64,000 nt of DNA from Macquaria australasica. Lineage: Eukaryota; Chordata; Actinopteri; Centrarchiformes; Percichthyidae. Where the stretch lies: contig SEMN01000184.1 in the NCBI GenBank assembly GCA_005408345.1, positions 248,001 through 312,000 of the forward strand. The letters run 5' to 3'. The notes under the pieces were generated by a model. The model saw nothing but the letters and a program-made list of their open reading frames with translations, did not search any database and was not told the DNA's origin. Positions 53,843 through 64,000 of this stretch are shown here, piece after piece. Numbering within the stretch: position 1 is the stretch's first letter; each line of letters begins with the position of its first letter. Made by a program: the position numbers and the translations under genes.

Positions 53843-56800
53843 ATGGTATCTGCCATGCAACTGCTCCACGCAAAGAAATATGAAAAACCAAAACAATGAG
53901 CTGGAAGATGCTAAAACGCTCTGTAGGGCCAAAAAAAGCTGCAGAGTTGGGTGATGATTTTCTACGGGTTCATCCCTACCAGCGACCCCTTTCTCATTAC
54001 GTGTAGCGATAACCCATTGTCAATTTATCCAGTTTAGACAAATAATCTACATTTTTACTATAGCTTTTAACTCCTCTTCTACATAGGCTTATCTTCAAGT
54101 GTTTACTTGTACTAAAATGTAATTGAGAGTCTAAACAGTTCTTAATCATAAGGATGACTTTTTTTTCTATTAATCTTTGATAGGTATGCAATTCTTTAAG
54201 GTGGGTGAATTTTATAATATTAATTAATATATTTTCTATATCATGCATTGTAACTGGCACTGAAGAAGCTTAAAGTCTGAATCCATAATGGTTTTCACCT
54301 TTTAAATTATAGCCACCTGATTAAGGAGTTTGGCATATAGATGTAAAACAACTCATTTACATCCTTATCCACTGATTGCAATTTAAAATATATTTACTGT
54401 TGCATCTCCATTACGGATGGAAAAAATCTTTGAAATCAAACGTTGTTTAGTTAGTTATTATCTTTTATTGGTGTGTATATGAATGACTCGGCAGACACTT
54501 TCAGTGACACTTTCATTCCTGTGTTGGGATTGTTCCTGGGATTGCAAAATTTGGATGAAAAATGCAATCTATAAAAAATTATTTACATCTTTGAAGGTGC
54601 TATAGGTCAGTGCATGGGAGTCTGTGTAGCAGCAAAACATTTGGTACAGCTTCCCACTACTTGTTCAAAGATCTCTGCTGCCCTCTGTTGATGGCCATCC
54701 AAGGATATCAACCCAAACAGCCCATAAACAATGTGTCTGTTAAACACTATAGGTGTGAAGCAGAAATTTTAATACTGTATCATTTACATACTTACTAAGG
54801 AGCTATCCCATATAGATTCCTGACTATCTACTGGAGAACAGCGAATTTCCAGTAAATAAAACTGCTGAATGTCAAGTTAGTAGTTCTGTTTTCAGTCAGA
54901 TTGAATATAACTAATGTACCATGTAACAATTTATATATTTTTGCAATTTCTATATTCTTTCATTATCCAGAAACCTTTATCTAATTATAATAATAATAAA
55001 AAAAGAAATCCATGAGAATGTTGACAATAATGGAAGTATTGCAGCATCTACATGTTGTGGTTTTAGGCTTCCAGAAGATGGAGCCAAATACTAATCAAAT
55101 AAATCTACTGTTGGAAGTGGTAAAAAAAAGCACACTATGATACAACATGTGGGAAGTAGGCAGCTGACAAAGGTACAACATACCACTGAACATACCATTT
55201 GTGATAGATTCCCTGTTTTGCAATATGACAATTGCATCATGTCCACTGTAAAAGTGCATTACCACACACAAGCAAAATCAGCTCTCACACCAAGCTTTAA
55301 TAGACTATTACAGACAGGCAGAAGGCAGGGACTTGTGCACCTGCATTATATGAAACCTGACAGAATATCATTCCGTTGGCTGCAAAAGAAGTGGCATTAT
55401 GCATCATCTCAGGTGCTGTATGTGTTTGTGTGTGTGCGTACACTCACCACAACAAAGATAGCATTCACCATTTCTGAACTGCAATTACATTCCCCCTAAG
55501 AAAATTATCCAGATGGGTTTGAAATATGCAACAATTTGTTTGGTCATTAAGATGCCTATTCAGAACTGCTTTTGCTTGTAATTATAACAAACTAGGCAGT
55601 ATGCCATGCCACTGATGCATTCCCTTTGTGCTCAGAAGTAATTTTCTTTTCCTAAGGGAAAAAAGCTGCCTTGTGTTTTTTAATGTTCAACCCACATCCA
55701 TAACTACTAGCCAGGAGGACACTGAAATCGCTTTAAACCTGGGAGAGTGGCTCCAAGATTTCAACTGCTGCAAACAAATGGTCAGAGCAGGATTTATGTG
55801 AAGTTCTGATTGTTATCGTAAATGAAGTATAATCATTTTGTGAAAAGTGAATTGTCTTATAGGTAAAGGAATGGTTGAAATTGCTACCATCACAAACAAT
55901 GATGAGAATGCTCATTTTAAAGGAAGGCATTGCTTTTAAATTGTGCTCTTAAGTATTCAGTTAGTGTCTTGTGTCCTCAATAAGATCTTGTCCCTTAGGC
56001 ATGTACTTTATTTGCTAGCGCACATATGCAGTATTGCAAATGTGTTTGTTTTTGCAAATCAAGAAATGCTTTATTTTGGTCAGCTACATGTTTTTACATT
56101 TACCCAAGTGTCCTACAATATAACCATGACTTTATATAAATTTTGACTCAAATGATGCGGCATCTCAAGGGGGAAGATTCTTGAATTTTGAAATAAATGG
56201 ACTCCTTTTAGCATCATTTGAATCTGGAATTTAACAGGAACCCCAACTTTCAATGCCATCATTGTTTCACTTACAGTTACATTATTGAGTGTTCTGCAGT
56301 GTCTCTGGTTACCTTTATAGTTTCTTTTTTTCTTCTGGAAGGGAGTTTTAGGAATCTGATTTCAGTTGGTCATCAGTTGTAATGTCAAGGCCTAACATGA
56401 CCATACTCTGTTTGTTGTATTAATGACCTACATTCATCATTTCAGTCAGTTGGTCCAAAAATGTATTAGAGATCTCCTCAGCCTGAATTGCAATTTTGAG
56501 TTTAGCTGGATTGATGAAACATGCTAGTTCAGAGTGATTTAGCACCAAGGCAGTCACTGGTTATCATGTATAATGTTTGTTTTCTGAACAAAATACATTC
56601 TTGTGTTTTCTCACTGTCTAAAAAAGCACAAGTCTCATTATAGAAGGTGTATGAGACAAAGCAGGTGTCACTACATGTCAAAACCCTGAGCTTCACAGTC
56701 TTCTTGCTCTCTTCACTGGCCCTCGCCTGGCCATGCTGTGTCTTGTCTGGCTCACAAACATGTGACAATCTGTCCTAAGGTGTACAACCTGGCTAAAACT

Positions 56801-59800
56801 GGCCTGGGCCATGCCTAACCCAGACATACCATAGTGAGACCTAAAATAAAGTGGTTACAAGCTATGAAATGGACTGATGGATGGATGGTAAGTGATTAGA
56901 AAACAAACAAAAAAGAGAAAGAGATCACTAACTTTTTACTATATGGTCAAAACAACATCAATATCTTTCATGTATAACTATAGCTGTAGGCTTCCAGTAG
57001 TAGCTTTAAATAACAATGCTCTTCATGATTTATTTTAAAGCAGATTTTACTTTGCAACACTTTTCTACCTATATTGGCACATGGGGGTTTCAGTTTCTAA
57101 AGGTCAGTTAATGGAAAAATCAATTCTGCACTCAAGCTGGGCAGCTGAGGCTTTACAAGTAGCCAAATGGACAGTTATGTAATCAATATGTGTTAAAAAT
57201 AACACCCTTTCAGTTACATTTTAGTCACATTAAGCTGGTACGCAGGCCATGTTAGAAATTGGGTTTCTTGGGTATCTGCTTGTAACTTGTTTTAGGGGAA
57301 TAGAAAGGACTGTTTTAAATAGTCCAGGCACAGGACAAGAAAAATAAGCCTCAGGTGGCCCGCCAGTGCTGTCACATCTTGTCTGCATACCAATATTTCA
57401 CCTGCATTATTGATTGCAGTACTTTGCATCTTTTAGTCTTTTCCAGCCACAATAGACCCATGTAACAAATTATGCATTTATGAATCTGTTTCTTATGAGC
57501 CTGGCGGGGGGCACAAAAACATCCCTAAAAATTCAAGTCTTGAAGTTATGGCATCGACCTGCCGTCTGTAGTCTGTCTGTGATAACCTTAGAGCAGCTGT
57601 GCACAAACAACCTGGCATAGAGCCTTTGCAAGTTGGAGCTCCTCTCATGGATGGGACCCCCTTTGCATTAGGAAAAACATTTTTTTTGTAAGTTGCTGAT
57701 GTCACTTTCAAGACATGGCCAATCTGAAAAAAAGACAAAAACAACAACAGAAAAATAAATTAAAAAGTAATCAATACTGTTATAAATCAGGGGAAATAAC
57801 ATACAAACATCGTACAACACGTAAGCCCTGCTGCAGTCACATCCTGCAGCTTGTCCATCAGAGAAAAATAACTGCAGATGTTGTCTTCTTATATGGATCT
57901 CACTTGAGCTAATAAAGCTGCAGTAGCCAAAAGTTGGTTTACCATCAGGAATTATCTGTCATGTATTATTCCATGTGACATGCAAATGCCTTTCTTACAT
58001 CAAATGGGGATTTGTTCCATTTAAGCTCTAATCATGCAAGCGCATGTGAGTAGGATGAGCAGAGAAATTTTTCTCTCTCTCTGCCTAGAAAGCCAATAGA
58101 GACCCTAAAGAGAACAGAAGCGCTCTCCCTATGTTCCGGGCTCAACACAGGTCACTGTGGTCAAATTAGTGGCAAGACATGAAACATAATGGGGATACAC
58201 CATTAATGAAATGATGGAATAATAATTACTTCTCACTGGGCACACATGTCCCTGCATAGCAGGTCAAATTCAGAACATTTCCTTTGATTCATCCCTCTGG
58301 GACTAAAACCAAATTATTTTATGACGAGCAAAATCATTTCACAGCAGTGTTTTATATTCATTAACACATTTTTAACATCTATGACTCATGCAGAGTATGC
58401 ACTTTAATTCTTAACTGATTTGTTCTAGTGCAAGAATATTGATCATAATCTCCATGTTTTTGTACAAATGTGGCAATATCGATTTATGGTTGATTAAAGA
58501 CGGATGCCTCTACCATATCCACAAAAAACGGAATATATATATCTACAGCTAAATTGTGTTGCTGGGGATTGAAATGAATGCTGGATCAACCAAAACAACA
58601 TCAACAATTCCCTGACACAAGTTGTGTCGCTACTTCACTAGCCAACTGGGTGCTCAACAATAGACCAAATGTGGGAGAAATAAAATGGCAGCATTAGCTG
58701 ACTTACTGGGAGAGTCTTTATTCAACCAATTGTATAATATAAGACTCCCAAAACGTCCTTCATCAGGGTTATTTACCAGCTAGCTGTTATATCATGAGAC
58801 AATAACGTGTTTTGGTAAGATTACTTACATCATCATTAGTAGCTGAAAGATCATCAATATGGGAAACGCAATAGGCTCTCCTGTGTTCAGCAGGTATGCT
58901 TAGTGGACTCTGCAAGCTGTGGCAGGTGACAGAAAACAGGCTAGTATATAATAATTGTGTGACATGGAGAATCTGTAGGCATGCTGCACTGTGGACAGGG
59001 TTTGAAGTCAAGAGACTGGAGAGGTTTTTGCAGAATAATGTCCAGTCTTTCTTGCTGGCTCTCGCTTTCAGAATAATCCCTACCACGCAAGGATGCCCGA
59101 CCGCTGCTCCCCCGTGTTGGCGCTCGTCTTGGAATGCACATTTAATATAATGCAATAATGGAGGTTTCTACACCTGTATCATCTAATGAAATTCAGCCCT
59201 GCAAAAAAATCTTTGGGAATCTTATAATTTGTCATTTTTAAACATCATTGTTTTGAGGCCTTGATGAATTATGTTGTTGTACTGGACTGCACTGATGAGA
59301 TGGGATTGTACAGGTGCACCTAATCACCACTTAACTCTTTAAATTGTAATTTGTTGACTTCTGATTCGACTTTAAAATCAAGTGTTTCTTTTTAACATAG
59401 ATTAAAAAGATGACATAGAAAACTTTGTCTGGTTGTTAACAAGATTTATGTTGTGGTATCAGCCACTGTCGTAGTCCCTCTTTATTCAGCAATACTGTAG
59501 AACTGCTGTTAGTTTTTTCATAAAGCAAGCCCTGGAATGCTCAATTCTGTTTTTAGTGACGGCTATCATGGTATGATAAAAAATCAAACAGCTAAACTAA
59601 AAGCTTTCATGGACTCTGTAAACTGAATCATTATATCAAACAGACTGAGTAGACGTACAGAGATTTAGCAACAGAATAACAATTTAACTTTGCAACGAAT
59701 TCCTCTGGGTATGGTACACATGTTGCAAGTACTTCAGGAGTCTTACATCAAAAAATAGGACAGCATCTACATGTGTAGCACTGTAACGGTGAGCTGGCAG

Positions 59801-60897
59801 CTGTTAAGATTTGAAACCAAGTGTAGCGACGTGAGAAGGGCATTGATTTGAGGTATTGTCATCTCCACAGCTGCCCACTAATCAGCAAGTACTGTGTTGA
59901 ATAACATAACATTTGCAGAAGAGTGTCTAATTAACCACATGGAGTTTGGTATAATGTAAGTTGGGAAATAGCATTTTCTAAATAGGAATATTGTGAGATT
60001 TTATTGTACAAATTTAACACACAATCAATAATTGCTGTACGCCAAAATAACTGCTGCTCTTCAAGTATCGTTTGTAATCTCTAGATAGGTAGCAAAAACA
60101 GAATATCCAGTCAAAACCCAAAACTAAAACCAAATCAAATACCGTTAAAGAACACAACTCATATCATTAAGATGAGATGTAGAGGACAAAGCAACATGTC
60201 CTGAGCCTTAAATGTAGCTAGAAATACAGTTTAAATTCATCTTAATCTGCATATATAGTACAACTACCCAAAAGTATACATAGCACTGTAATATCACATA
60301 CATTACTTACTGCACTCCACCTCTGTGCGTGATATTTGTCTGTCAAAACCCAAGTCAGCACCTCTTACATCTTTGCTGAATTCAGGCAGCTTGTCAAATT
60401 CAGGACCAGCGTGGTTATGCTAACAAGACAGCTAGAATTTCAAATGTATTTCTGTGGTCTTCAGGCAAGGAAGGTTAGTTATTGCAATATTGAAAATGAC
60501 ATAGATATGTTAAAAAGGGACTCACTTCTTTTTTTTTTTTGCCTATACATGCGTTACCCCTCTGTGTTGTTTTATTCTGAAAAATCCAAATTGTAACAAT
60601 ACTAACCAACACTAAAGAGGAAACAACTGAAAATGGAATGCTGTTATGAAATCGTCACCAAGTACACTGGCCTCATATTCTTATGGTTTTAATTAATCTC
60701 AAAATGGTCTGCATTAGCACATTGCTTACAGACAGTTATGAAAGTTTTAATGAACCACATATGAATTGTTCTTTTTGGGTCAGTGAGTGGAACAGTATTC
60801 CCAACATGTAAACAAATTTCAATTTCAGCAACACCCTTTCAGTAACCACAAAAGCAGGCAATTCACTGAAAATATGGCTGCTTCTTTTTTACATCAT
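53843..60897. other. Non-coding desert downstream of the cadherin gene, block 8
   Basis: AT-rich. Contains a short GATG-tailed fragment (56843-56888) and a small GC-richer patch near 59080-59140. Open frames up to about 122 codons (58787-59155 minus, 55137-55499 plus) lack known motifs. Confidence 0.75.
56843..56888 (+). mobile_element. Short 3' fragment resembling the RTE/Rex3-like repeat
   Basis: The words aataaagtggttacaag and gatggatggatgg match the last part of the repeat family at 22745-22996 (typically a 'gataagcggttac' word and then a GATG tail). It is too short and diverged for certainty. Confidence 0.4.
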
Positions 60898-60903
60898 TTT
60901 ATT
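60898..60903 (-). terminator. Candidate polyadenylation signal AATAAA for the cadherin gene
   Basis: The first canonical AATAAA I found on the minus strand after the cadherin stop codon, about 750 bases downstream. An ATTAAA at 61152-61157 is an alternative earlier signal. Cleavage would be expected some 10-30 bases further left. Confidence 0.45.
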
Positions 60904-61458
60904 AAGAATATAAGTATAAAAATATAAATATAAAACAATATGACTCAGCATTCAAACAGCGTGAATTCAGTGTATGACAGTTTTCCTACAACATACACTT
61001 TCCATTACATATTACACCTATATGATGAAATGAATTCACAGTTTGACAAATAAACTGCACCAACCACTCACATGAACATTGCTTGTCAAACAAAGATAGC
61101 AAATAGTATATAGGATGTCCATCATTAAAAACACTTTGTACATTTACAGTATTTAATGGAGGTGGCTGGAAAAACCACTTGACTCCTTCCCTACCCCACC
61201 CAAACCCAGTCCAGTGCCATTAAACATTGATAGTATACAATACTACTATCTCTCAGGTCAATTACAAAACACATTGTCCACACCATTGTTCACAAAAAAA
61301 TCCTAAAATTCAAAGGCATCTTTACTGATTATGACCAAAAACAGTAAAACTTATTATACTGTATCTCCATTAATGAGAAAATTCAACTCAGTTCAAGTTT
61401 CCATTGCAGCATCCACAAGAGGATTGCAGGAATTATTGTTTGAGTGTGTGAGAATCAA

Positions 61459-61619
61459 ATAGACTACTAGTTAACTAGCGAGCTAGCTAGCAAACTAGAC
61501 AGATAAACAGATAGATAGATTGATAGATAGGCAGACAGACAGTCAACTAGCTGGCTGGCTAGCTAACTAACTAGACAAATAGCTGTCTGGCTAGCTAGCT
61601 AGATAAACAGACAGAAAAA
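61459..61619. repeat. Degenerate tetranucleotide array (CTAG/CTGG/GATA/GACA) in the cadherin 3' UTR
   Basis: Runs of CTAG, CTGG, GATA, GACA and AACT words follow each other with a common 4-base rhythm, such as gctagctagc near 61475 and gatagatagatt near 61510. The words differ by single substitutions, as in an old microsatellite that diverged and re-expanded in segments. It lies inside the inferred 3' UTR, so it would be transcribed. Confidence 0.85.
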
Positions 61620-61655
61620 AATGACCTTGGAAAAAAGAGACTGTGATGGCTCTGC

Positions 61656-62146
61656 CTAGGTCTCTCTGTCAGGGCTCTTCCCTATGTACATCTCTGCCAG
61701 CTTTTTGAATTGTGGTCCCCAGTTGCTGAGATAATCGTAATCATGGTCCCCCTCAGTGGCGGCAGACTCCAGTGAACTGAGGGATTCTGCCAGCGACCCA
61801 CTGCCCTCATAAGCATACGTGGCCAGGGAGTCATACGGGGGCGCTGTGGGATCTGAATCGTTCTCCTGAAGCCTCCCATTAATGAAGTCTCTGACATCCG
61901 TGTTATCCTTTATAGGTGATGTCCTCCGAAAGGGAAACAGCATTTCGGGTATGATGTCCCTGCGTAGCTTGTTAGCATCCATCACCTCTGGGTTGCGCAG
62001 TGTGCCAATATCAAAGGCCTGCGTGTCCTCCTCTCCACCCCCTTCATCGTTGTAGCTGACAACGTTGTCTCTGACATCCTCTTTGGAGATGATCAGAGGC
62101 TCCTTCTTCCTCTGTCTCCTCAGGGCAGCAAACAGCACCACGATCA
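61656..62146 (-). CDS. Type II classical cadherin, last coding exon (cytoplasmic tail), partial gene
   Basis: Cadherins are calcium-dependent adhesion proteins of the plasma membrane; this exon supplies the end of the membrane helix and the whole cytoplasmic tail. Reading starts after a splice acceptor (AG at 62147-62148, pyrimidine-rich tract upstream), with the first codon split by a phase-1 intron, and ends at a TAG at 61656-61658, giving about 163 residues. Visible in order: hydrophobic IVVLF, basic RRQRKK stop-transfer (residues 10-15), the juxtamembrane p120-catenin core DEGGGEED (34-41), and the beta-catenin-binding region (about 81-154) with DNTDVRDFI, DPTAPPYDSLATYAYEG, the serine cluster ESLSSLES and DYDYLSNWGPQFKKLAEMY. 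These are type II cadherin hallmarks, and the tail is full length and uninterrupted. The wording is closest to the CDH6/CDH9/CDH10 group, with features of both CDH10 (RRDIIPE, TEGD, LAEMY) and CDH6 (END-DPTAPPYDS), so I do not assign a paralogue. Upstream exons lie beyond the right edge. Confidence 0.96.
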
Positions 62147-64000
62147 CTACACAAAAACAGTGGGAAATACAGAGAGAGAAAGCTCAGTGTAAGATGTGTG
62201 CCTCCTAACATGTGTCATGCATTAAAGAGCACAGGGGAGCAAAAGTGCAGAGGGGAGACACATTTGCTACCAGTGATAAATCCCCAACACTGCCTCCGGC
62301 ATTCACCTCCTATTATTAAAGATTCAGTGAAAAAGCTTTTTCTTTCCTTTTCCCTTGAACGGCACATTCACTGGATAAAATGCAAGGCAGTTGGAGAATC
62401 CTTTTTTCCCTCCTCTCGCAATCACACTGCCTCATATCTCATTCTTCATTTTTTTTCAGCAGTAAAAGACAATCAGAGATTGCAGAGTGAGCATGTTTCC
62501 AGAGAGTGGCACTGTGTGGTAGCAAGTTTTTAAATTAACCCATAATTCTTCAGAAAAAGAGGAAGCAATCTCTCATTTAGGACAAGCACAAACCCTGCTT
62601 CACCTGTGCTCATTTCCTTCTCCTTTCCCTTTTTTGTCCTACCAGCAGGTACTGTAGTTGTCTACTTGCCTCCCACCTGGGTGTTAATTACAATCCCTTC
62701 AACATGGGTTGGATGGGGGTGTGGGTGGCTGTTTATATGGTTCTTTACGAACATTTGTGACCAACCGGTGCCACGTTTTTAGACAGTGTAGAGGGCTGCA
62801 ATGAGGACGACCAGATAGGGAGAGCCGTTCCAGCTCAGCGCCTGTCTGTCGGAGTCAAGCAGAGGTGAATGAGACAGTCTGTCAAGGGGGGTTCAAGCGC
62901 GAAAAGCGTCAGATAATGAGCAGATGTCATGATATTTTGCTCAAGAGGAGAGCATGGAGTTTAACCTTCAGTACACTCGATATGTAAGAGAAGATGTGCC
63001 CACCATCAGACAAGGAATTTAAAATTTGGAGTTAAAACAAGCAGATGGAAGAAAAACTGGTCAATACTAATTTGCTTGTATCACTAGTTTAGTCAGGCTG
63101 CAGATCAAATAGCACACCAAACTCCAAAACGTAAGATCGCGACGGGGGGGGGGGGGGATTCAAATTCAACACATGGAAAGGGTTAGAGGCTCATATACAG
63201 AAAAGTACACACACACACATTGGATGCATTAATGAGGACAGTTTTGGTTAAATTTTTAATCGCATTGCCCTCAACAGTATGCAAGGAATTCTACATCCAC
63301 AGTGTCTAGTTAGTGGAAAATGCTCCTATCAAACACTAAGCTTGGCCAAGCAAGGTGGGATTCAATGACAGTTGAAACCCATTACTTATTGATATGCCCT
63401 TGACCATAAGCACTACACTTTTCTGCTTTTTGCTAGGTAAAATGATAGGCACTGTTGCTGTTGTGCCGTGTATGCTGTTACATATTGCATTAGATCACGA
63501 GGAGGGCTGAAGTGGTGCTTTAGGATGTCAGAAAGTAACAAGCGACCTACTTTACCAAGGAAATGCACAGACCATTTTGTCAAGTGGATTTAGGCTATGT
63601 GCTAATGAATGGAGCTTAGAACCACAGTACTATTTTCTGAGGGAGAATTGCAGTATATAACTGAATTTGCAGCAGGTCATGTTAATTATGACAGAAATGT
63701 TTAAGATTTCCGCGTTGTCCTTGATACTGCTGGGTTGACACACCGACAGCATTGGCTGTTTGTTCAAATGACTTAAATTGTTATTTTCATGTTTTCTTGA
63801 CAAGCAACCTCTTGTGGTCACGTGAGTAATGACTGTCCTCTCTCAGAAGCAAATGTGCAAGTACTGTAGCATGGCGTGTTTATAGCGCCTGGGGAAGACA
63901 TCAGGGTGGATGGGAGGGTGAACAAAGTGTCTAAGGTCTGTATCCTGTCTTCTACCAGCAATTCAATCAATGCAGTTTTCTTTTAACTAAGACTACAAGG
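62147..64000 (-). other. Last intron of the cadherin gene (partial, extends past the right edge)
   Basis: The splice acceptor AG is at 62147-62148 on the minus strand, preceded by a T-rich tract. I searched the minus strand to the window end for the penultimate cadherin exon (the rest of EC5 and the membrane segment) and saw no frame with those motifs, so the intron is at least 1.85 kb. It contains a G homopolymer at 63144-63157 and a short CA run near 63210. Nothing else is recognisable. Confidence 0.85.
63144..63157. repeat. G homopolymer (14 bases) in the cadherin intron
   Basis: An uninterrupted run of G directly visible after the word gcgac. Such runs are length-variable and error-prone in assemblies. 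Confidence 0.9.

Larger units (their letters stand above)
60898..61655 (-). other. Cadherin 3' UTR (inferred extent)
   Basis: Sequence after the cadherin stop codon, read leftwards. An AATAAA signal on the minus strand lies at 60898-60903, giving a 3' UTR of roughly 0.76-0.78 kb. A nearer ATTAAA variant at 61152-61157 would give a shorter form of about 0.5 kb. The UTR holds a degenerate tetranucleotide array (61459-61619) and otherwise AT-rich sequence without an open frame. The end is inferred from signals only; neither cleavage site is proven. Confidence 0.5.

Noticed and set aside
55137..55499. 120-codon plus-strand open frame
   Set aside because: No recognisable domain and no supporting context.
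58787..59155. 122-codon minus-strand open frame near the cadherin 3' end
   Set aside because: It lies downstream of the cadherin polyadenylation signals and has no cadherin-like or other motif; it overlaps equally long frames on the other strand.
62198..64000. Search for the penultimate cadherin exon
   Set aside because: No frame on the minus strand shows EC5 or transmembrane motifs with splice sites; the exon must lie beyond the window.

Overview
The window looks like a gene-poor stretch of a ray-finned fish (teleost, probably percomorph) nuclear genome. It is AT-rich, has no bacterial-style gene packing, and carries an L2-clade LINE, a tRNA-derived SINE with the closing motif typical of fish SINEs, a repeat ending in a GATG-rich tail, and several dispersed repeats I recognise as common in spiny-rayed fish. 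Species and chromosome cannot be read from the sequence.

Layout. The only convincing host coding sequence is the last exon of a type II classical cadherin on the minus strand (61656-62146). It encodes the end of the transmembrane segment and the whole cytoplasmic tail, including the p120-catenin and beta-catenin binding regions. Its 3' UTR runs leftwards to about 60.9 kb (or to about 61.1 kb with an alternative signal) and contains a degenerate tetranucleotide array. The sequence from 62147 to the right edge is the last intron, so the rest of the gene lies outside. The remaining roughly 60 kb is the desert downstream of this gene. Such deserts flank type II cadherin genes in vertebrates and often hold distal enhancers.

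Mobile DNA. A nearly complete but inactive L2-like LINE lies on the minus strand at about 37.74-41.4 kb. It has an endonuclease domain and a reverse transcriptase domain broken by stops and frameshifts, and a pentanucleotide 3' tail. Other repeats are a SINE (17206-17430), an RTE/Rex3-like 3' end (22745-22996, with a short relative at 56843-56888), two copies in opposite orientation of one dispersed element (23745-24050 and 53609-53842), fragments of a hAT-like non-autonomous family (15585-15735 and 51524-51612), a possible hAT terminus (13175-13310) and a fish dispersed repeat (41634-41790). Simple repeats are frequent; the longest is the CA run at 36664-36725.

Other structure. There is a diverged tandem duplication with a period near 307 bp (11394-12099), a perfect 20-bp tandem duplication, several perfect short hairpins, a G-quadruplex-type motif and several GC-richer islets that may be conserved regulatory elements. 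I found no operon, CRISPR array, tRNA or rRNA gene, and no evidence for a new biological system. The most useful follow-up targets are the candidate enhancers, the cadherin paralogue assignment and the LINE.
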